Positions 21,005 through 35,200 of a stretch of 64,000 nt of DNA are shown in pieces. The notes under the pieces were generated by a model. It did not search any database. It was given only the letters and a program-made list of their open reading frames with translations, and was not told the DNA's origin. Origin of the DNA: Arenicola marina (taxonomy: Eukaryota; Annelida; Polychaeta; Arenicolidae); the NCBI GenBank assembly GCA_964019135.1, contig OZ025248.1:31613670-31677669 (forward strand), in the 5' to 3' direction. Every line of letters starts with the position of its first letter. Positions within the stretch are counted from its first letter, which is position 1. Both the position numbers and the translations under genes were made by a program.

Positions 21005-21905
21005 CTGCAAGCAAACCACGTGCTACTGACGGCTGATGAGGTCTAAGCGTGACAGCTTGCCGCGTCATCAGTGACGTCATCATCATTCGTCATCGGTCCA
21101 GCCATAACTCCCTCCCCCCCACCCCCACCGCCAACGCCACCCCAGGCACCCGCAAACCCGTGTTCCTAATATAAGTGTGGGTCCGTCTCAGTGGAAATAC
21201 GACATAAATAACGGGACAAATTCGATGCAGCGCCCTCTTCGGAAAGCGCTGGAGCTATCAATTGAGAGTGTCAGATAATGGCGTAGAAGGAATACGCACA
21301 AATAAGCATGACAAGGGATCAAGGCCAGTTTTGCTCTGGATCGAAGAGCCGTCTGGGTTATGGATCCTTGTGAACACGTCAGGATCTGGCGCTAGCCAAT
21401 ACATGCACTACAATCCACCCTATTAAGGTGGTCTGTCAGTGAGCGTGATAACCAATCGGGGTCTGCCAAGGTACACTGAAATAACCGAAATACGTGTCGT
21501 GCACGCCAAGGTAGTAACAGAGCAGTGGATCGAACATAATCGACAAACAATGTTGACAAACAGAAAACAGGTCGCTAAGCAACTGATAGTTTGAACAAAT
21601 AATAGTTAGTAGTATTAGTTTACCGTTGTAACTTTTTTTGACAATGCCAATAAGTTCGGCATTTATGGAGCCCACGAAATGGATTATTGTAAATAAATGG
21701 TGCATCAGTCAATGGAAGTAAATAGATAGCTGAGATGAGTACGCTGAAAGGATGGTTCGCCCTTATACGGAAGAACTGAACATTTTTCAGTGTGATCTAA
21801 TATGCTTCGTATTATACAGCGACTCGACAGCTCAAGGAGTATAGAGTATAAGTTGAGCAGATAATTCCAAATGGCGACCATGTGCCGACCACGTAGCGAA
21901 CTCAC

Positions 21906-23250
21906 CTTTCTGCTTGGAGACGTAGGCCGCTTGGACCTCTGCGAGGAGAGCCGTCCGGGTGTCAGGCTGGGCGGGGCCCTTAACGACGGGACTAGTGGGG
22001 CCGGGGGGGCTGAGTGGGGGCGCCTTGGGGGGCGCCACGCTCTGTGACGCTCCCCAGGTTACCGTCTTATTATTACTAGTAGTCGCCACGTTCTGCGGCG
22101 CTGGTCGTTGGGACTGAGGCACGGAACCAGGCACTTTGGCTGGCTGGGAACCAGCTTGTGATGAGGATAAAACTACCGTGGTACCGCCTCGCTGGGGATT
22201 CGAACCCGCGCTTGATTTAGAAGTAGTGGATACCGGGGACTGCGGCCCGTTTGTGGCTGACTTGGATGACGTCACTTCCCCCTGGGTCGCCTTGGAACCG
22301 TAGAATGTGGACGTGGAGCTGCGCTTCTTGATCTCAAAGTTGCGCCCGGATCCGCCGTTGGCTTCGAACAAACCCCGAGCGCTGGAGAAGTCTATACGCT
22401 CAGCCCCCTGCGCCTGATCACCGGCCTCCTTACTGACCCTTGTGAGTGTAGCGGCGGCCCCGGTGGTGGCGCCATTGCTAACAGGCGCTGGCGCCCCCTT
22501 CTGGCCGTACTTGTGGCCTCGGGGAAGCGTCTGCGTGGAGGTCGAACCGCCGCCCACAACAGGTGGCGCTGTCTGACCCGCAGCAGCGCCACCTACAGGT
22601 GGGGCGACCTGCGGGGTGGAAACGGAAGTCCCTTGCGAGGTCTTCGATTGGTAGACCCCCCATTCCGGGATCGTGTCCTGTCGGATCACAGACTTCGTCG
22701 TTGACGTTGTCGGCGCCGAGCCCGAGTTTGGTGCGCCGCTAGCAGGGGGCGCCCCGGGGCCTTTCTTGTGCCAGGGGAATAGCTTGGTGTAGGAAGACGC
22801 CGAGGGCTTCTTCCAGTTCGGCCCGGCAGCTGGGGTTTCGGACGCCATTGCTGTGACGTCACCGTTGAGTCTACGCCCGATGGGGGGAACGCTCCTTGTA
22901 TCCGAGGGAGACTTTAACTGAGTGATATCCTGAGTGGGCGATGTGGGTGCCGGAGCAGTACGTATAATACCCGCTTGAAGGTTACTGCCGGGTAACGCAG
23001 GCGTTGGACTGTCGGGATTAGGAATTCGTAACTTCAACTGGTTAGTATGCGCGGCCCCTCCATTCTTAACTACGGACGCCGCCTTATCATAACGCTTATC
23101 AACAGTGACTGAGTCGCTTATCACACTACCGGCAGGCGGGCCGCTGATTGGTTGACTAGATCCCGCCGCTTTCTGATTGGCTGCGCTGCTTGGTGACGTC
23201 ACAGGTGCATTCGCGTTTGCCGAAAGCTCCTTGTTTTCAAGCGCCGCTTG
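21906..23250 (-). CDS. Second gene, exon 3 (long disordered exon)
   Basis: This 1,345-base exon begins with QAALENKELSANANAPVTSP after acceptor ggtttcag and ends SKQK with leftover G at donor AAAG|GTGAGT. The frame is open throughout and rich in Ser, Thr, Pro, Gly and Ala. The entering phase 0 matches the previous exon, whose last residue is Gln followed by this Gln. There is no domain I can name. Confidence 0.82.
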
Positions 23251-26200
23251 CTGAAACCAAAAAAAATATCGGTGTATCGGTAAATAAGCAGTGCTGAGAT
23301 GATGTAAGCCATGCCACACAGCTAAATGGAGAATAAGGAATCCCTCAGTTCTTAGTCATTGATGAACCCCAAGCGTTTTCGCTCGGTAACCCATTAACTT
23401 GTCATGTCTGTACAGAGGTTCGTTAACCACACATTCGACCCGGGTACATACCTCTGAGTCTGACCGTTCAAGTTACAGTAAAAGGGAGATACCGGGCACG
23501 TTATGACTGACAAGTGTTGTCTCACCTCACCACACGTCAACGTCTCTAACGTTCCTGTTTCACGAATCCCGGGAGGTCAAATTGTGGAGCCAACCCAACC
23601 ACCAGATACCGCTATTATCACGGATTTCAGATTTGCAGCACCGAACTTACGTCGCACACACGTAACTTAACGACTCTTCGGTAAACCGGTACCATATGTC
23701 AAACGGGAGTGTTTCGTCAATACACCAACGCTTCGACTGACTCCCAGCTCACGACTGACACAACCATGATGAGACAAATGAACCGGCTGTCATTGCCTCT
23801 GTAAGTTTTAGACCAATCCTTAATAAGTGAATGCTCAGAATATCGATCGAGCCACCATGATAAACACCACTTGCAGGCGTGCCAGCGTTGTACGCGTCAC
23901 CGCAGCAGCAGACAGACAACAATATGAACACCTGTCCAAAGTCTCTGCACTTCGGCTAAGTCCCTCTTTACCAGAACATTCCGTCAAGATAATACTGAAA
24001 GTGACACTCGCGCTTCAGGCATCGATAAGTAGGATATAAATAGTAGGCTATATAAAATCATCAACTCATGTTTTTGTTGTCATGTTTATGGACAACAAAG
24101 CCGATGTTAGTGCCGAAATCATACCACTACTACCTACAGCAAGATTATATACTAAATGCACTACAGCGGGCATATATACTACGGGCTATCCGGGACATAT
24201 TTACAATATAACCTCGACGCCCCCCCCCCCTACCCCAACGCCCATGACATTACCTATATGGTCCTTGATAAATTGAGGTTACCTCGTGGATTACACTTCA
24301 TAAGCTAATAAAATCAGTCCAGTGTGCAGCTCGGGCTGGACTATATATAGGGGTCTGGAAGAGGGTACAGGTGTGCTGTGACGAGTTTTCTAAATTCTCA
24401 GTGTTGAATATCGTTTTTTAACGACGTTCCGTGTCGCTTTTCGGGCTAATTTCAGTATCTGGGTCGATGTCGTTTTTTCAGATCATCAGTGTCGGAATTT
24501 CGGGGCCAATGTCGAATGTCGATTTTTCAAATATGCCTGTGTCACGTGTCGCCACTTACCCATGCCTGACCCCTATACGCCCATATGAGGCCACCTTACT
24601 CGACGGTGATCTATGTCACACGGGAACCTCGTCACGGCAATGAGGTTAATTTAGATTAAAGATCCAATTTATGACAGAATCCGTAATAATTCTGTCGGTA
24701 TTATACTGCATATTAATAGGTCGTATGTTCCTACTTACATTCTATGGTGAAGAATATGTGAATATGTACACTCCACTCAGTTATTGTTCAGAAGTATACG
24801 GCGGCACTGTTGACATTATAAATGATATCATCTGCACGGTCGTCAACCACTAAACACGTACATACGTGCATGACTACATCTAGAACAATGCCCAAAATAA
24901 TGCAGGGCTTGTCCACGGCAGGACGTAGCATACGATATGTAACAGGCTACATAAGATGTCATGACCCACTCTCGTGAAGCCAGCACCACCTGGCGAGAGA
25001 GAGAGAGCATTTTATTTGGAGACCGCGCCCATCCCACCGGAAGGGGGTGTGTCATGGAAACCCAGCACCTGGCCACCTCGCTACCCCCCCCCCCCACCCC
25101 CCTCCTCCACCTACACCACCCCGCTACCCCCCACCACCTTCACCACCCCGCTACCCCACCAACTTCACCACCCCGTTACCCCCACCACAATTCACTAACC
25201 CGCTGGTAATCCGTGGTACCTGAGTACCCCAGCCTTCAAGACGAGCCACACCCATCCATCCATCCACCCCCCTCCCTTCCCCTCCCGCCCCTGTCGTGAA
25301 TCTCTCAACGTTGTTAATTAGGCTTTGGTCGCCAAGGCAACCTTACGGCCTGGGCTTAACCAGATATGGGTCTATGCATCCGATTACACCAAAGAAATAT
25401 ATTCATAGAGATCGATATATCTATACACAATTAAAATTTTTGCTTATTTATGTCCCTACACCAATCACTTCCTGGCCGCAGGGTGTCACCCCTACAAATC
25501 CATATGGTACCCCCTCCACGCCCCATCGGCCATTCAATGATAAACGGACCAGCAGTTTTATGACCTAACGGTCTTTTATAACTAAAGACGTTTCCGCCCT
25601 GGGTGGGTGTTCCCTAGCCCTGAAACATGCCTCTCTAGGCACGCTCGGTAAACCGGTTTACCGAGCGTGCCCAGAGAGGCATGTTTCAGGGCTAGGTGTT
25701 CCCTGCCCCCAGTGGTATATGTACGGGTGTACCCACAGAGTATGCTAGCCTGCGCGCCCATGTACTATGTAGTGAGGGCCCCATCAATACAATACAGCGA
25801 CACAGCACTACGCAGCAGCTACACGGATATTTGTCAACACAAGCATGTCTGTCGCTGCGTTTATCCCATCTCTGTAGACGGCCACTGTCTCCTTCCTACC
25901 TACCTTTCCCGTCCAATGGATGATGATCCAGCCGTCTGTAGCGAATAGAATACTGGAGCAGTGCAGTGGTAGACACAACAACGCTGACACCGGCAACACG
26001 ACGCGGTGACAAGACCGCTATCGCTGCTCACACCCTCCCTCACGTCTCTCTCTCTCGCTCTCTCTCGTTCTGCTACTGACACAAACGCATCGCGTGCGGC
26101 AATAACAATGGTAGTGCCGGTTATTGAATTATTTTACAATAAACTACCACGCCCGCGCCCTGCTGACCTGACCTCGTTTGACCTCACATGGGATGGGTGA

Positions 26201-29200
26201 GGGAGGGGGCGAGGGAAGGGGGTGGTGGTGGTTGGCGGGGTGTGGGGGTTGGTCAATCGGCACATCAAAGCGGACCACAACAACACCCACCTCTGCTACA
26301 GCGGAATCACCTCAGTGCATATCCCAGGACGAATAGCCATAGGTAATAAAATCCAACTCACGCCTGAACGGATAGCGCCTGTAGTAGTTCTATCAAACTT
26401 GGTGGCCAATGTACGGGGGTCGTGTGCGTCGAACAATCTCTCCTCACCGCAGGTGCTGTGTCGGTCCTCAGATATATGTAATATAGGTAAGTTATCCTCC
26501 ATACAGATGTGTAAGGTGTAAGGTTCACGGACCCTCGTGTACAGTTATAGCCAGCCAGCCAGTAAGTCCGCACAGGACAGGCGAAGCTCACCGGTAATGG
26601 TTACGCCGTCTCGCCCCCCTCTCCACCACACACACACTTGTTCAGCCAGCGTTCAACCCCCCCGCTCCTTCTTTCCATCGAGTATCTCTATTCATCAGCA
26701 GGGCTGGCTGGCTATCAGTCAGTCCACGGAGAGGCTGGGGGTGAGGGGGTAGAGGGGTAGGGAGAGCTGACCTTGTGGGCCGACTGGGACGCAGAAAAGG
26801 CGGTGGAGGTGGTGGGTGGGGGGAGGGGTAGTATGAGGGGTAGTGAGGGTAGTGGGGGGTGGGTGGTGGTGGGAGGGGTAGTATGTGGGGATAGTGAGGG
26901 GTGGTGGTGGGTAGACGGTACAAACCGCCATGGACGATGGCAACAAGGCCAAATACAGTGTGCAGCGCGTTACTGCACCGATCAACCTGCCCATGCCTAC
27001 CTTACCGACCTACCTACCTGAGAGTGAGTGAGTGCCCCAAGGCCTAAAGCGGGTAATGCCGTATGTATTTATACTCCGATGACTGCCTCAATCGTGCCGT
27101 GCTGGCTATGTAGCAGTTACACCGCCTTTATTTCACCTGCGGGCGGCACTGTCTCACGAAATGTACCGCCCACCTGTCCTCTACCCCCATCCCCACCCTC
27201 CTCCCCTGGCTACATGTCCACCCACCTTCACACTGAATCATTAACAACACCTTCTGTCCCCGTTACAATAGCGACGGCCTCCCACGCCCCCCTCTCCCCC
27301 CCGCCCCCTACTCGTTGGTCTGCCATGTCACCTTCATTCCCCTCGATCTCTTCCATATCTCAGTAACGCAGTACCTCGCTGATTGTCTCTCGATCCGCAC
27401 CTTGTCCTTGTGACCATCATCACCGTACCCCCCCCCCCCCCCTCATACTCCTCCACCCTCCTCAGTGTTCACCAGCTATCGACCATCTTCGTTTTGTCCC
27501 ATTTATTAGTGTGAATCGTCCTCAACATTGTAGTACAGTGTAACCATCATTTATTCGATTGTTATACTATAATATTACCCCCTGTCCTCTGTGTCTAAAC
27601 CAGCTTTTACTTTGGCCGTATAACCAAAACCATCATGTACTTTTACAGTATTTGGCCTGTCCCTGCCAGCTGCTCTCAATTAATAGAATAAAACCATTAG
27701 TTACTGTTATATTATTAACCCCTCCTCCACGGAGTTACCCTCCCTATCCCTGCCCCGACGTCTATTCCACCGCCCGGGCACTCACCTTGTGACGACCTCG
27801 CTCTCCCCGCTGTATCTGCCCGTGTATAGTCCTGTAAAGTCATGTACGTCCTTCCTCTCCACACACCTGCCACTGCCCGTATGCCGTCTCCCTGTGTCCC
27901 CGTCGCTTTCACACGCAAGGTCCTCTTCTCCCTATGACTGTGACCGACACCACCAGAGAGCCACCCCTCATAACGGTCACCCGCCTTTCATATAAATGAT
28001 AAACCTCCCAGTAACCCACCCCGAGCTATTACACCCCCAGATAACAGCCGGTGAACCGCCACTGACACAAGGCACTCTCCTCACACACACACCGCCCCAC
28101 CTCCTAATCCACCCTCCTCCCTCACCATGTCACCTTGATATCGTCACGACTGCCCCACCTGAGAGCGGCATCACCCCACGACCCCATATGCTGCGCCCCT
28201 GCCCCGCCCTGTCACCTTGATATCGCTGGAGGACTGCTGGCCTTACCTGAGAGAGTCATCACTGTCTAATATCACTTCCGACAACGGTGACTCACCTATA
28301 CGGCGGAAACGGAAAGGGACAAAGGGGGATACACGCGCACTGAGACCGGCGCACTACGCTGTGACCGGCCGGTGTGAAAGTCCCAAGCGACTCACGGGTC
28401 TCCATACGGATGGGAATATTAATACCGGTTTTGTTCGGTAGACGTTCAGCGCGCAGTGTCACCATGGCTACCCAAGCGAAACGACACGCGCGCGCGCCAC
28501 GTCATAGTGTAAAGCACATAACAACAGCTAGGCGGCACCGTGCTAGTCTGTATGTGGTGCAGAAATTACAAGTTCGTTGATGTAGTATAAAAATAGGGCT
28601 AGGAGAGCCCAGACCGCACCTTCCCCGTGAAAAAGATACCAGACAAAACTTGGTCATTTGTTATAACACAGACATCAGCCCAGACCGCACCTTCCCTGTG
28701 ATAAAGATACCAGACAAAACTTGGTCATTTATTACAACACAGACATCAGCCCAGACTGCACCTTCCCTGTGATAAAGATATCAGACAAAACTGGGTCATT
28801 TTGTAGAACACAGACATCAGCCCAGACCGCACCTTCCCTATGATAAAGATACCAGACAAAACTGGGTCATTTTGTATAAATACTGACCTCAGCCCAGACC
28901 GCACCTTCCCTGTGATAAGGATACCAGACAGAGCTGGGTCATTTTGTATAAATACTGACCTCAGCCCAGACCGCACCTTCCCTATGATACAGATACCAGA
29001 CAAAACTAGGTCATTTTGTATAAATACAGACATCAGCCCAGACCGCACCTTCCCTATGATAAAGATACCAGACAAAACTCAGGTCATTTTGTATAAATAC
29101 AGACACCAGCCCAGACCGCACCTTCCCTGTGATAAAGATACCAGACAAAACTAGGTCATTTTGTATAAATACAGACATCAGCCCAGACCGTAGATTCACT

Positions 29201-32200
29201 GTGGTAAAGACATTATGCAGATCTGGGACATTTGGTAGAAGTACATAACTTGGCCCATAAAAGACATATAATTATGTAATTTTGCATGTATAGACCAGTC
29301 CAGACAGCACCTTCCCTGATCAATTAATTGATAACAAAATTGCATCTGATATGAGTTCTACAGGGATTTCTTACATAAGCTACGCACACATACGGGGTTC
29401 TTCAACAACCTTGAGCCACACGTGATTTCTAACACCAAGTGATACAGGAACGTCAAGCGGTAGGATATCCATGGTAACCATTACAGTTAGTCATTAGCTA
29501 AGAGTCATCTGGCCATAGAAAACCTTTTTTTTTTATTTGCGAGTGCAACTACACACTTAACTGTCGGGGGCGCAGTCTAAGTTTTTCTGTTTTTACGGGG
29601 GCGGTGGGTGGGGAACCGGCATGACCTCTGATAACGGGGGAGGCATTCCACTGGGGCATACTGTTGGGGAGGGGGGGGGGGGGGGTACTGCGTCAAAAAT
29701 GCCCCCGCTTCTTATTGGATTCGCCTATATGACTGAACATATCACAACATACCGTTCAAGTTATTATATCGGAAAACATCTCGCACAGCCCCAAGAAACC
29801 ACATTTCTATAACAGTAAACAAAACAGAAATAACGCATTAATTTTCGCATGTTAATATTCGCACTTAACAGTTTATTAACTAAGTTTACCACACTATCGA
29901 AGGAACCAACAATTTCAGATCACTGAGAAGTAGTCATACAAGTATTGAACGTTTAAATTCAGCTATAAACCATGTTAATCCATGGCCCTCACTGGAATGA
30001 CTGATCGACTGGCCGTCCCGGACAGACATAATGCATTGTGTCCTCGCCTCAGTCACATATTTCTCACCGATCGGCGCCCACAGACGGCAGAGCATCAGAT
30101 GGTACACACGTGAGAATTAAATCGATAAGCCCCGGTAACCGCGGGAGGAAAAGGCGGCCTGGCCCCGCCTGGCTTCACTAAAATGTGTCCACGCGATTAA
30201 AGGCGTTTGGCGACACATCAGCCGCACTAACGCACAAACCCTGGCTGTGTCTGCCGCATAAGGTAATCGGGTCACACAAGGAGGGCAAAATGACCTGTGT
30301 TTTTTTTTTTTGGGGGGGGGGGGGGGGGGTCAGCGGCCGCCACAATAACTGGTTGATATGGCCATAGAATAAAAAATATTGGTACATTATATTTTGGTGT
30401 TAGTGGTGGTCGTAGTGGTAGTAGTATCAATAGTAACATAAGTAGATAGAACCGAGGTCGTAGTAGCAATTTAACAGTAGCAGTAGTAGTAGTAGCTGTA
30501 GTAATAACAGCAACAGTTGCAACATTAATTGTAGTGGCAGTATCAGTAGCATACACCAAGCCCTCTTTCGATGAGAGTACCAATGCTCGCACTTGGCTCC
30601 GTCCCCCTCCTCTGTTCTCCCAACAAGGCGTTTCCGGCCACCTTTGAGTACACAAAGGGAAACCAAGCCACTCATCCTGACGACGCAAAAGGCCTTAACG
30701 CCGCACAAGAAGTAGATAAAACACATAAGAAACTGTCGATATATACAGGTTATATATAAATATAGTCCACCACTGTCTTCCTTATCTCGTGGGGAGTCAG
30801 TTTTTGCGCCACCTCTTGAACCGGGCGATCAAACAATGCGATTTGTTTGACTGCGTTGACAAGTATGTCCCAGTGACGTCATCATAACAGTCGTATCGGC
30901 ACGGGGCCAGTCAGTCCAGTGTCACACAAAAACAACACGCGGAGGCAGAAGCCAACATGGCGAGATGAAAGACCCGGGACATGACCAGAGCCCTGGCGCA
31001 AGTGTTAACCTGGCTCTGGGCTAAACTCCACGCAGCTGCGAAGGGGGTGGGCTGATCGGTGGAGAGTGGGGGTGTGGGGTGGGTTGGGGGGGGGGAGGGG
31101 AGCGGCGCGTGCTAGCCCTTGGCGCAGTGTAAGGGGGAGCTGTGAAGGTAGAGGTGTCAAAAGGAGGTTCAGGGGTCGTGGTCGAAGTACCGTCAACGTA
31201 ATAGCCAAAAGCAATGGACATTGTAACTGTAACTTTGACTAGCAAGAACAAGAATGGTAATAATTGATATAGAGGGCGTTTACTATAGACTACATGCTTG
31301 GGAAATAATTCACTATATAGCGTCATGTGAGAAAGTATCCGATCGCATTCTGTCTCTGATCTTCTGAATATCGGGATCTCTCGCAAAGAGTATGCGTACG
31401 CATCATTGCAGTTTGAATACAATGCTTTATTTCGCAAAGTGTTTGCATATATATCAGACCAGAATGACATTCATTGAATCAGATGTTTCAGGCCGTTGGG
31501 TACACATAAGGGCTAAACGAGCCAAGGAATCTCCCGGGGCGACGAACGGGGAATGGAGGAAACATGCCTAAGATCAGGTGCCATCGTCCGGGATTCGAAC
31601 CCACGACCGTCTGTCGTAAAGAACAACGGTATTCATGCACATCAGACCAGTTTTTATTAACACAGCCTTCGATCCGGTGGCCGGCTTTATATCCCTGCGA
31701 CTGTTCGCTGTTCGGTATTTTGTGTGTGATGTCGACCGCGGCTCGCTATCACGTCCGCGCGCGATGTAAATAAACCGCGCAGTTTTATGTTTAAATTGTT
31801 GTTTTACAGACTCTCAGAGACATAAAACGTATACGCATCATAATTTTGAGATACTTTTAGTCTTGATTCTAAAAAGTAAAAAATCTAAGATGGCTCATGT
31901 AAGTATATTGCTTTAAATAGCTTACCAGTTTTCAATAACGATTTCTCTCTGCCTCTAGTTCCCGTAAAGAACGCTCGCAAACTAAGACCAATTGTAATGG
32001 TATCAACATCTCGCAAAGAGCAGATTACACCTTTTTTGGGATTGAGTGACCTTCCTCTCATTTCTCAAAAAGAGTAGACCCATGCATATACGAGACACCA
32101 CAACTCGGCCAGCTGCCAAGACTCGCAGTATGACCTTCACACGCGTCCCATATCAAAGAATAGCAAACAATAAACCTGGGCTAACAGAGAGAGAGAACGA

Positions 32201-35200
32201 CTAACGACCAAACCATTGCCTCCGACATCACAGGTCACGTGTCATATAACTGGGACCTTGACTATGAGAGGACGATATTTAAAGAGTTCGACCTTGGCCC
32301 CTGGGCTAAGGTCGCCGGCGCATGGCGAGAAATGGCGCATGGCGCACGTGTTCCCAATCTGGCGCCAAGCTGTGTTCTCCATTTGATTTGAAACGGTGCG
32401 ATAAGCGTAAATGAAAAACACTTTTCTGTGTCGTTATTATAAAGTCAAATACCAATTTAGGGAAACCTGACCATAAATACGAGGCATTATTTCGTTATAA
32501 CAGCAGAGACGACGTTCCATCGCAAACATTCCATTTATATAACGTTGTACTATGAAATAATAACCTACAACCGAAATGGCGCCCCAGGCAGTCAGAGGTG
32601 ACCTGGCACCCCCATTAACCTGAGTGAAGCACTTCGTGTTTCTCGCCATCAGCATGGCCAGCCGTGTCTGGCACCCTACTAACCTGAGTGAAGCACTTCA
32701 TGTTTCTCGCCATCAGCATGGCCAGCCGTGTCTGGCACCCTACTAACCTGAGTGAAGCACTTCATGTTCCTCGCCATCAGCATGGCCAGTCTTGTCTTGG
32801 ACCTACTAACCTGAGTGAAGCACTTCATGTTCCTCGCCATCAGCATGGCCAGCCGTGTCTGGTACCCGCCACTAACCAGAGTGAAGCACTTCATGTTCCT
32901 CGCCATCAGCATGGCCAACCGTGTCTGGCACCTTACTAACCTGAGTGAAGCACTTCATGTTTCTCGCCATCAGCATGGCCAGCCGTGTCTGGCACCCTAC
33001 TAACCTGAGTGAAGCACTTCATGTTTCTCGCCATCAGCATGGCCAGCCGTGTCTGGCACCCTACTAACCTGAGTGAAGCACTTCATGTTCCTCGCCATCA
33101 GCATGGCCAACCGTGTCTGGCACCTTACTAACCTGAGTGAAGCACTTCATGTTCCTCGCCATCAGCATGGCCAACCGTGTCTGGCACCTTACTAACCTGA
33201 GTGAAGCACTTCATGTTCCTCGCCATCAGCATGGCCAGCCGTGTCTGGCACCTACTAACCTGAGTGAAGCACTTCATGTTCCTCGCCATCAGCATGGCCA
33301 ACCGTGTCTGGCACCTACTAACCTGAGTGAAGCACTTCATGTTCCTCGCCATCAGCATGGCCAGCCGTGTCTGGTACCCGCCACTAACCAGAGTGAAGCA
33401 CTTCATGTTTCTCGCCATCAGCATGGCCAGCCGTGTCTGGCACCCTACTAACCTGAGTGAAGCACTTCATGTTTCTCGCCATCAGCATGGCCAACCGTGT
33501 CTGGCACCTACTAACCTGAGTGAAGCACTTCATGTTCCTCGCCATCAGCATGGCCAGCCGTGTCTGGCACCTACTAACCTGAGTGAAGCACTTCATGTTC
33601 CTCGCCATCAGCATGGCCAACCGTGTCTGGCACCTACTAACCTGAGTGAAGCACTTCATGTTCCTCGCCATCAGCATGGCCAGCTGTGTCTGGTACCCGC
33701 CACTAACCTGAGTGAAGCACTTCGTGTTTCTCGCCATCAGCATGGCCAATCGTGTCTGGCACCCGCCACTTACCTGAGTGAAGCACTTCATGTTCCTCGC
33801 CATCAGCATGGCCAGCCGTGTCTGGCACCCGCCACTAACCTGAGTGAAGCACTTCATGTTCCTCGCCATCAGCATGGCCAACCGTGTCTGGCACCTTACT
33901 AACCTGAGTGAAGCACTTCATGTTCCTCGCCATCAGCATGGCCAGCCGTGTCTGGCACCCGCCACTAACCTGAGTGAAGCACTTCATGTTCCTCGCCATC
34001 AGCATGGCCAACCGTGTCTGGCACCTACTAACCTGAGTGAAGCACTTCATGTTCCTCGCCGTCAGCATGACCAGCCGTGTCTGGCACCTACTAACCTGAG
34101 TGAAGCACTTCATGTTCCTCGCCATCAGCATGACCAGCCGTGTCTGGCACCTACTAACCTGAGTGAAGCACTTCATGTTCCTCGCCATCAGCATGGCCAG
34201 CCGTGTCTGGCACCCGCCACTAACCTGAGTGAAGCACTTCATGTTCCTGGCCATCAGCATGGCCAACCGTGTCTGGCACCTACTAACCTGAGTGAAGCAC
34301 TTCATGTTCCTCGCCATCAGCATGGCCAGCCGTGTCTGGCACCCGCCACTAACCTGAGTGAAGCACTTCATGTTCCTCGCCATCAGCATGGCCAATCGTG
34401 TCTGGCACCCGCCACTAACCTGAGTGAAGCACTTCATGTTCCTCGCCATCAGCATGGCCAATCGTGTCTGGCACCCGCCACTAACCTGAGTGAAGCACTT
34501 CATGTTCCTGGCCATCAGCATGGCCAGCTGTGTCTGGCACCCGCCACTAACCTGAGTGAAGCACTTCGTGTTTCTCGCCATCAGCATGGCCAGCCGTGTC
34601 TGGCACCTACTAACCTGAGTGAAGCACTTCATGTTCCTCGCCATCAGCATGGCCAGCCGTGTCTGGCACCTACTAACCTGAGTGAAGCACTTCATGTTCC
34701 TCGCCATCAGCATGGCCAGCCGTGTCTGGTACCCGCCACTAACCTGAGTGAAGCACTTCATGTTCCTCGCCATCAGCATGGCCAACCGTGTCTGGCACCT
34801 ACTAACCTGAGTGAAGCACTTCATGTTCCTCGCCATCAGCATGGCCAGCTGTGTCTGGTACCCGCCACTAACCTGAGTGAAGCACTTCGTGTTTCTCGCC
34901 ATCAGCATGGCCAATCGTGTCTGGCACCCGCCACTAACCTGAGTGAAGCACTTCATGTTCCTCGCCATCAGCATGGCCAGCCGTGTCTGGCACCCGCCAC
35001 TAACCTGAGTGAAGCACTTCATGTTCCTCGCCATCAGCATGGCCAACCGTGTCTGGCACCTTACTAACCTGAGTGAAGCACTTCATGTTCCTCGCCATCA
35101 GCATGGCCAGCCGTGTCTGGCACCCGCCACTAACCTGAGTGAAGCACTTCATGTTCCTCGCCATCAGCATGGCCAACCGTGTCTGGCACCTACTAACCTG

